A stretch of 64,000 nucleotides of DNA from Trissonchulus latispiculum (taxonomy: Eukaryota; Nematoda; Enoplea; Enoplida; Ironidae), in assembly GCA_030248195.1 (NCBI GenBank), contig JASAND010017631.1:53904-117903 (forward strand), read 5' to 3'. The notes under the pieces were generated by a model, which ran no database searches, had not been told where the DNA came from, and worked only from the letters and a program-made list of their open reading frames with translations. The translations under genes were made by a program, and so were the position numbers. This document shows positions 60,501 through 64,000 of this stretch, piece after piece (the stretch's first letter is position 1; each line of letters opens with the position of its first letter).

Positions 60501-61550
60501 GCTATGCACTATTTTGTGAAAGGACAATATGCAAATTAGGTTCATTGTTGAGTATTTAAACTGCCGAATCGCTTGCCTTGTCGCAGTTGTCAACTGTCAG
60601 CAATCGAAAGATTGCATATTTTTAGGCACCAGTGCTGCTAGAGAGCAGTACAGTGGTGGAAATTAAAGAGCCAGGATACTCTTTACAGTCAGGTTCGTGT
60701 AAACGGATCCAAAAAGATGTTCCTCCTTTCATTGGAAGCTAAATTTTATCAAAAGCCCTTCCCGTATGGAGGTGAATTAGCAACTTTCAATCAATTGTTA
60801 CTATCACAATTGCTAAGAGAGAGATTACTATCAACTATTTGGCGCTTAAGAAATCAAATTCATGATTTGGAACAAATTGGAGTGGCCAACAACAACAGCG
60901 CACAGTGGAACAAGTTAAATGATGATTGGTTTACGACTATGGCTTATTTACTTCACAGTGAATACAAATAATACTGAACCATGAAAGTTGTTATAAAGTG
61001 GTTGAAATGTTACTTGTACTTATTGCGTGGACTACAGAGGAATAATGCCCTTTTGGGGGCCTACTTGTTTCATCTGTTAAACAGCGCATAACTGCATTGC
61101 ATGGGACGGTACACGTGTGTCGTACTGCTAATATATTATTAGATGTTTGGCCTATCACTGCACCACTGTTGTATGGAAACCTAAGTTGCATAACATCCAC
61201 ACATCTGCTCATTTTATTAAGAGGGTTTGTATTTTATACGAAGCAGAATGTAATATGTATATAGTACTGCATGTGTTAAATGTACTCCAAACCGATTATC
61301 GTAGACCTGCTGCGTCGTGACGTAGCAGGAAAAATAAAATTCCAATGTATGAATTTATCTTCTAAATAAACATCAGTACTCGCTAAACCTTTGAGATATC
61401 TTTTTATTTGTTCCGCTGGAACTTCAAGTCCGAGATGATGATCTTTGTCAACCGGTATTTCTTTCGTCACTGACATTCTTCCGCAAGCAAACTCATAAAA
61501 ATCGTCACAAGGATCCTTGTCAAAATTGACGGTTTCTAGTAACTTCGCAG
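45611..61550 (-). CDS. M13 neprilysin-like zinc endopeptidase, copy B (17 exons seen, 5' end missing)
   Basis: Seventeen exons join in frame to 696 residues without a stop. Seen: DPCDDFYEFACG, IGGWP, WMDNET, NAVY, GCIIGHEITH, GENLADLGG, WCGLSRP and terminal CRFW, so every catalytic residue visible in M13 enzymes is present. Intron positions and phases match copy A exactly. The exons for the membrane anchor and cytosolic tail (copy A exons 1-3) were not found between 61550 and 64000; they may lie further right, or the gene may be truncated. A possible AATAAA lies about 95 nt past the stop (45513-45518). Inferred role, by family: surface or secreted peptide-degrading metalloprotease; the substrate cannot be told. 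Confidence 0.85.
45862..45938 (-). CDS. copy B exon 19
   Basis: Encodes NWCGLSRPAYREMWILYNPH then SLYRYR. The usual Asp of DPH is Asn here (NPH), a change from copy A. Donor AG|GTATTT. Confidence 0.94.
46744..46848 (-). CDS. copy B exon 18
   Basis: Encodes AFQSMQSKKRSDKSQKLPGF then YTPDQMFFLAYAS. Phase 0 at both ends; acceptor GTTTCAG, donor GTACGT. Confidence 0.95.
46905..47025. repeat. probable dispersed repeat (GGTAAAGGTAAAGGTAAC...)
   Basis: Begins with three GGTAAA units, then GC-rich sequence (GGTCTAGGGTGCCGGTGTTC). It is much more GC-rich than its surroundings and lacks introns or a long frame; SINE-like by composition only. Confidence 0.4.
47186..48310 (+). mobile_element. hairpin-ended element 1
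   Basis: Starts AATTTT then the 22-nt hairpin TATCTCGCCTAAAGGCGAGATA (47191-47212) and CCTGTT; ends with hairpin GCTCCTTTTAGGAGC (48287-48301) and CTACTTGTT. Element 2 (60395-61069) has the same layout with different stem sequences. Contains two CTGCTGCG hairpin modules (47439-47464, about 47869-47887). Confidence 0.65.
48544..48609 (-). CDS. copy B exon 17: third zinc ligand (GENLAD)
   Basis: Encodes LNGNQTLGENLADLGGIKIA. Glu of GEN is the third zinc ligand. Separated from exon 16 by only 137 bp, against 3.5 kb in copy A. Confidence 0.96.
48747..48877 (-). CDS. copy B exon 16
   Basis: Encodes SKFDENGQLRNWWNNETFEK then YVEKTHCIAEQFDDIVDP; same 131 nt as copy A. The intron just downstream has the unfilled version of the hAT site that is occupied in copy A. 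Confidence 0.95.
49503..49622 (-). CDS. copy B exon 15: HEITH zinc-binding catalytic exon
   Basis: Encodes FPAAILQSDYFNPSVPLFYN then GKIGCIIGHEITHGFD. One Tyr codon longer than copy A. HEITH gives two zinc ligands and the catalytic Glu. Confidence 0.96.
49949..50114 (-). CDS. copy B exon 14: NAVY motif, open frame
   Basis: Encodes VNKISNNTYFENYMATLQNE then LKLNKTVSLPATTVNAVY. The codon that is TAG in copy A is CAA (Gln) here, giving a fully open exon. Acceptor GTTTAG, donor A|GTAAGAG. Confidence 0.94.
50340..53180 (+). mobile_element. G-tract element interrupted by a Ty3/gypsy fragment
   Basis: Outer parts (50340-50700 and 53110-53180; GTTAACGCGGG...TGGGTCCAAGCC and GGTACAAGCCCCCCTC...GGACCCGATCC) match, in reverse, the complete element at 58806-59213. 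The middle is retroviral-like pol. The intron is that between copy B exons 13 and 14. Confidence 0.75.
50715..53090 (+). pseudogene. decayed Ty3/gypsy pol fragment (RT end, RNase H, integrase)
   Basis: RT end: LPFGVSSAPANFQR then FLDDIIVTG (FLDD for the usual YxDD). RNase H: VAADASDYGVGAVLYH, then ALIFGVQKFYQYLCGR and FTLLTDHHPL (51220-51729). Integrase: HHCC finger with H...H...CESCIQ (51900-52050), VDDYSKWPEIY, then VSDNGIFFTSAEF, APYHPAFNGEADGLVQPFK. The catalytic Glu expected after NGxA is Asp. At least six frame breaks or stops. No gag, protease or LTR seen. Nearest by look to K02A2.6-type mdg/CsRN elements; assignment by motif only. Confidence 0.85.
54000..54176 (-). CDS. copy B exon 13
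   Basis: Encodes ITSFVNELKAVLSGFLQEAD then WMDNETRKAAMLKLSEMKYI and IGYDEK. Same 177 nt as copy A. A hAT-like element with target duplication lies 26 bp upstream, in the intron. Confidence 0.95.
54487..54541. repeat. (TA)n microsatellite
   Basis: About 27 uninterrupted TA units. Confidence 0.98.
54640..54750 (+). repeat. direct repeat with 55365-55460
   Basis: Shares CAAGTCTCCATCCTTCCATC, then TACCTGCTGGGCTAATAATA and ACAGAGGCGAGAATTATAAG with 55365-55460. Since one copy is within the hAT-like element and the other is in the intron, the element may have captured host intron sequence. Confidence 0.8.
55126..55222 (-). CDS. copy B exon 12
   Basis: Encodes WKRCTTEVMERLQYVTDAVF then NNYFKEDSKHE. 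Same 97 nt and splice signals as copy A exon 12. Confidence 0.93.
55622..55974. mobile_element. hAT-like MITE TAGAGATGAG
   Basis: TIR TAGAGATGAGTA / TGCTCATCTCTA, GC-rich GGGCCGGGCC arms, TSD CTACTCCA / CGACTCTA (6 of 8). 353 bp, in a copy B intron. Confidence 0.78.
56333..56476 (-). CDS. copy B exon 11
   Basis: Encodes TLLNVLNMSPVLRYVPKLLP then FYISLSKMTFGLDPYRID. Four codons longer than copy A exon 11. Acceptor TTTTCAG, donor AG|GTTAAC. Confidence 0.92.
56886..57116 (+). mobile_element. tRNA-derived SINE, copy 1
   Basis: Head GTTAAATATCAGCA ... GAAAGGTTGAAATCAGC, then A-box-like GGGTCAGTGGTAGGCC and B-box-like GGTTCGGTTCTC, GGCACTTTCTTC, and tail CTGATTTCAACCTTTGACAT then TTGGCG, GTGTCCTTACCGCT. 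Confidence 0.82.
57384..57523 (-). CDS. copy B exon 10
   Basis: Encodes FNWNVTYTNLLCDLTPTNDT and ends KQYSRR; almost identical to copy A exon 10 (the few changes are near the acceptor). Acceptor TTTTAG, donor GTATGC. Confidence 0.91.
57640..57765 (-). repeat. old tRNA-derived SINE remnant (copy B intron)
   Basis: Minus strand GTAACTCAATCGGTAGAACG (A-box like) followed by a degraded GGTTGTAGGGTTTCCC (B-box like). Orthologous in position to 21437-21545. Confidence 0.6.
57797..57916 (-). CDS. copy B exon 9: Cys-rich insert
   Basis: Encodes LTSEMEDCELYWNNTSCDDN then FSCVSEHN and YTKLFPQ. Two codons shorter than copy A at its start; Cys residues and the NNT sequon are kept. Confidence 0.9.
58261..58328 (-). 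CDS. copy B exon 8
   Basis: Encodes ADAIAAETDVENIIHFLADL then VA. Acceptor TTTGTAG, donor GTATGTGG; length equals copy A exon 8. Confidence 0.9.
58538..58655 (-). CDS. copy B exon 7
   Basis: Encodes AEPVLLESLALPYDELSLMY then STIVQQFHQSLVVTATLLG. Same 118 nt length and phase as copy A exon 7, with many replacements between the two. Confidence 0.92.
58806..59213. mobile_element. G-tract element, uninterrupted copy
   Basis: CTAGGGTCGGATCCTGGGGT at left, GGGGGGGCTTGGACCCCCCG then CGTTAACCTATGG at right; inside GGCTTCGCCGG-type stem and CCTTGTCC words. Reverse-orientation match to the outer parts of 50340-53180. Confidence 0.75.
59424..59641 (-). CDS. copy B exon 6: IGGWP region
   Basis: Encodes MIELRGAEPLLDFLQTIGGW then PILNASSDL; 72 codons against 66 in copy A, with the longer form IVVKISESLLPEC near its end. 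Nearly identical to A over the first 40 codons, then more diverged. Confidence 0.93.
59949..60032 (-). CDS. copy B exon 5
   Basis: Encodes VLEEDIDINDAPSTQIAKSY then YQACMDT; collinear with copy A exon 5. Acceptor TTTTAG, donor G|GTTGTG. Confidence 0.92.
60085..60342 (-). CDS. 85-codon intronic ORF, unknown
   Basis: Lies between exons 4 and 5 of copy B, same strand. Balanced composition (FPNLWPIPKHFYILYSDLT near the start). No counterpart found at the same place in copy A and no domain recognised; probably a remnant or chance. Confidence 0.2.
   Translation of the reverse strand: MFPNLWPIPKHFYILYSDLTKLYSIPFIERYQNQMSALQECSARIAAGRLLYVGNNFDASLYAPIKTNFAQWLHRLMRNYALCST
60395..61069 (+). mobile_element. 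hairpin-ended element 2
   Basis: AATTTT, then 22-nt hairpin TATTCCGACTAGAGCCGGAA-TA (60400-60421), CCTATT; near the end hairpin GCCCTTTTGGGGGC (61047-61060) and CTACTTGTT. It carries a clean 84-codon plus-strand frame (60717-60971). Confidence 0.65.
60717..60971 (+). CDS. small ORF inside hairpin-ended element 2, unknown product
   Basis: An 84-codon frame from ATG to TAA. The product starts MFLLSLEAKFYQKPF, has a Leu-rich helical centre (LLLSQLLRERLLSTIWRLRN) and a Trp- and acid-rich end. No motif I recognise. The antisense strand belongs to an intron of copy B. It could be a remnant of a transposon protein or chance. Confidence 0.3.
   Translation: MFLLSLEAKFYQKPFPYGGELATFNQLLLSQLLRERLLSTIWRLRNQIHDLEQIGVANNNSAQWNKLNDDWFTTMAYLLHSEYK
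61304..61329. repeat. CTGCTGCG hairpin module, variant
   Basis: GACCTGCTGCGTCGTGACGTAGCAGG, followed by AAAAA. Stem retained with changes relative to 23271-23296. Confidence 0.75.
61389..61550 (-). CDS. copy B exon 4: M13 N-terminal signature
   Basis: Reads AKLLETVNFDKDPCDDFYEF then ACGRMSVTKEIPVDKDHH. First exon of copy B visible in the window; starts with 2 nt of a split codon, so at least one exon is upstream. Acceptor GTTTTAG, donor G|GTTTAG. Confidence 0.93.
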
Positions 61551-61568
61551 CTAAAACATTAAGATGTG

Positions 61569-61690
61569 TGGCAGAGTTGTATGCGGGCCGACTTTTCCGG
61601 CCCGGCCCGCCTTCGTGACCGCGGCCCGCAGCCCGCACACACATAATCCGGGCCGCAGGTACCCGCACGCTGTAATCTGGCCCACACGTA
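61569..61690. mobile_element. partial hAT-like end (GCGGGCC family)
   Basis: CAGAGTTGTATGCGGGCCG plus GGCCCGGCCCGC and GGTACCCGC, as in the 24280 and 32099 elements. The second terminus was not recognised. It lies 18 bp upstream of copy B exon 4. Confidence 0.65.
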
Positions 61691-61825
61691 TCCGCACATA
61701 AAACTTGCTACCATGAAAAACCTGGGTACCAAAACTGATGTATTTAAGGTGGTGATATCCTTTTTTGCAATGCTTTTGTAATTGACCTTAAATAACTTGA
61801 AGTCTTCAGTTGTAGTTATCATTGC

Positions 61826-61988
61826 GAAAGGTTGAAATCAGGATCTGAAATATGAGAAGAAAAGTGTCCAGGGCGGGGATCGAACTGCCGAGCCGAGTTG
61901 AACGCTCTACCACTAAGCCACATCCCCGGACGCTGAGACTAGGTTATTACGCTGATTTCAACCTTTCTGGGTTGCTGATATTTAACAT
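61826..61988 (-). mobile_element. tRNA-derived SINE, copy 2 (tail-truncated)
   Basis: Minus strand: GATGTGGCTTAGTGGTAGAG (A box), GTTCGATCCCCGCCCTGGAC (B box), CTGATTTCAACCTTTC tail start, then ends. The middle of the tRNA part is 14 nt shorter than copy 3. Confidence 0.85.
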
Positions 61989-62278
61989 ACTCCCCTTGCT
62001 AATTGAAATTCGGCCTCGAATTTCCAGGAATTGCAGGTCGGTCCTCAACTCCAAGTACCATGTGGTCTAAGGGCGGCCTTCCGGCTGACTCCTAACCCGA
62101 GGCCATATTATACTTCTTTCTTCTTCAAAGCCGTGAGCCTTTATATCAAATCACACAAGAACCAATAACCATCATATTAACCCTTAGCACCACGAGGACC
62201 ACCATATATCAAACCAATTATCTCAAGGACCTGCAATTCCACAATTCCCAGGTATCACAACCGACTTCATCTCCTCAG

Positions 62279-62482
62279 AGCGGTAAGGACACGGCACGGT
62301 CGCCAAATGTGAAAGGTTGAAATCAGCATCTGAAAGATGTGAAGAAAAGTGTCCAGGGCGGGGATCGAACCGCCGAGCGTTGGTTTAAGAGTGGAACGCT
62401 CTACCACTAAGCCACATCCCCGGACGTTGAGACTAGGTTATTACGCTGATTTCAACCTTTCTGGGTTGCTGATATTTAACAT
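62279..62482 (-). mobile_element. tRNA-derived SINE, copy 3
   Basis: Minus strand: TCCGGGGATGTGGCTTAGTG, then anticodon-like region, GGTTCGATCCCCGCC, then CTGATTTCAACCTTTCACAT and TTGGCG, GTGTCCTTACCGCTC. TCCGGGG can pair with CCCTGGA like an acceptor stem. Best preserved copy. Confidence 0.87.
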
Positions 62483-62489
62483 CTTGGTT

Positions 62490-63130
62490 TTAAGTGATGT
62501 GCCAAAAAGACGAATTTCCGAAGTTCCGATGAAAATTCAGTTTTCTACGTCGGTGATATCTCGGAATCAAGAGAGCCACCATTCAGCAGTTATCGTTTGA
62601 AAGGACTTGTTTTACGCTGTGGTCTGTAGAAACTGGAATTTTTAAACAAGCGTTTAAATTTTCACGGTATTTCAGCAAATTTGCTGACCCCCACTTACTG
62701 TGCTACAAGATACCTAAATTTCGCTGTTCTCAAACTTCAAAAATAAATACAAAGTTTTAATTACCCAGACGGAGATTCCACAACAAAAATGCCCAAATTG
62801 GCAAATATAAACTAAAGCATGATCATTTTTAGTTCCTACATATACGCTGCATTGTGTGAAAAGGTATACCTATAGCCGCTGCCAAATTGTGACAAATTCT
62901 TTACAGGACAGCGCACATTGCGCACTGGCTATGCAAGAGGAAGCCACTACCCAGACGATTGTTAGTTATGAGATTTACAGTACAATTCAGAATCAAGTAC
63001 CCATGAAGCCAGCTTCAGCTTCGGTTGATGCCAGACTTACTTCATGGAGCTGATGCTGAAGCTGGCTTCTGTTTATGGTTTTTATGTTTCTTCTTTTGTG
63101 TGCGCAAAGACGGACGAAAGAAAAAGCAGC
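62490..63130. other. no gene seen; short inverted repeat at 63008-63073
   Basis: AGCCAGCTTCAGC and GCTGAAGCTGGCT form a hairpin at about 63008-63073. Copy B exon 3 was looked for here and not found. Confidence 0.5.
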
Positions 63131-63993
63131 ATTACTCTAGCTATAGGTAGGTAGTTTTTGTTGTAAAGCTCAGCTGAGCTGAGCTTTGCGTTAACTTCTG
63201 CAGTTTTATGAGTGCAGCATTTTTGAATAGACTGGAAAGGAGACAGACTGGCTGATAAAATAAGGCCAAGCTAAAATGGAAAGGAAAAGGCTTTGCCAAC
63301 TAGCTTTGCAGTAAAGTAAAAGGATCCTACGTAATAACTACAATTTGGGGGGAACTTTCGGATACAGTCAAATAGAAACTAAATTACTATTTCTTTTTGT
63401 TTGAATTTAGTAATTTCTTAAGCTACGTTCTGTTGGACTTGACATGTGTTTTATTTAGTCCTTCATTGGTGCTTTGTTTAATTAGCTTTTTGATTGCACA
63501 GGAACTCAATAGCTGCTGTTGTAAAATTACAATGTCGTCACATAAGTTAGATCAGTGACAAAAATTTTATCATGTTTGGTAAGATTTGAAAAACATTTGC
63601 TAAATAGAATATCTGCAACTGACATGGATATTTGCAAAAGTAGCTGAAGGTGAACAGATTATGACAGGTAGGTACTACTTAAATATTGGAAAAATGTAAG
63701 CGCAACTGCACCGCACGATCTCCCTTTGAATCAGACTGCAGTTTCTCTTCTGACCACGCTGTCATTACGTCGGATCCTTTTACTTTACTGCAAAGCTTAG
63801 TTGGCCAACAATATGCATGCAAAATAAAAGCCTTGCCGCTTTTCCTTTCCATTTTAGCTTGGCCTTATTTTATCAGCCAGTCTATCTCCTTTCCAGTCTA
63901 TTCAAAAATGCTGCACTCATAAAACTGCAGAAGTTAACGCAAAGCTCAGCTCAGCTGAGCTTTACAACAAAAACTACCTATAGCTAGAGTAAT
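63131..63993. mobile_element. fold-back element ATTACTCTAGCTATAGG
   Basis: Arms 63131-63335 and 63764-63993 are reverse complements (about 205-230 bp), each with the palindrome AGCTCAGCTGAGCT, GGATCC at the inner end and ATTACTCTAG at the outer end. The 78-codon frame at 63686-63922 runs across the arm and is probably not a gene. Confidence 0.85.
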
Positions 63994-64000
63994 GTGTAAT

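Noticed and set aside
62340..62420. Functional tRNA gene
   Set aside because: A and B boxes are good, but the anticodon arm does not pair well and the same unit recurs with a non-tRNA head and tail, so a SINE fits better.

Overview
The window looks like nuclear DNA of an invertebrate animal. Coding sequence occurs only as short exons (57-218 bp) with GT/AG borders, spread over introns of hundreds to thousands of bases that are crowded with transposons, fold-back elements and microsatellites. Nothing bacterial was seen (no operons, no long ORFs). I cannot name the species.

The main content is a pair of tandem paralogues on the minus strand. Both encode a neprilysin/ECE-like M13 zinc endopeptidase, a type II membrane ectoenzyme. 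Copy A runs from a proposed start at 43557 down to a stop at 1929. Twenty exons join in phase to 2310 nt (769 residues): short cytosolic tail, signal-anchor helix, Cys-rich ectodomain, HEITH zinc site, GENxAD third-ligand motif and a C-terminal CxxW. Copy B runs from 61550 down to 45611 (17 exons, 696 residues). Its first exons, with cytosolic tail and membrane anchor, were not found and probably lie beyond 64000. Intron positions and phases are the same in both copies, and the homology continues into the 3' flanks (from about 280 and 45210). This is therefore a segmental tandem duplication, not retroposition. Copy B looks intact. Copy A has one in-frame TAG (12842-12844) before the zinc site, so it is a possible recent pseudogene.

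Region by region: 1-2.0 kb, 3' flank with a long-TIR element; 2-13.6 kb, C-terminal exons of A with a piggyBac-like insertion, a 3.3 kb nested hAT element and a LINE fragment; 13.6-19 kb, a long intron with a second LINE fragment; 19-27 kb, middle exons, fold-back elements, a hAT element and a partial exon-5 duplication; 27-34.4 kb, a large inverted arrangement of nested repeats; 34.5-43.6 kb, N-terminal exons with palindromic elements; 43.7-45.6 kb, spacer; 45.6-61.6 kb, copy B with a decayed Ty3/gypsy fragment, hAT-like elements, SINEs and hairpin-ended elements; 61.6-64 kb, SINE copies and a fold-back element.

Because B is a natural reference for A, several insertions can be read as filled versus empty sites. 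The most unusual signals are paired hairpin-ended elements with changing stems, a 1.1 kb palindrome built from an 18-bp palindromic word, a long-TIR family with 7-bp target duplications, and a tRNA-derived SINE family present three times.
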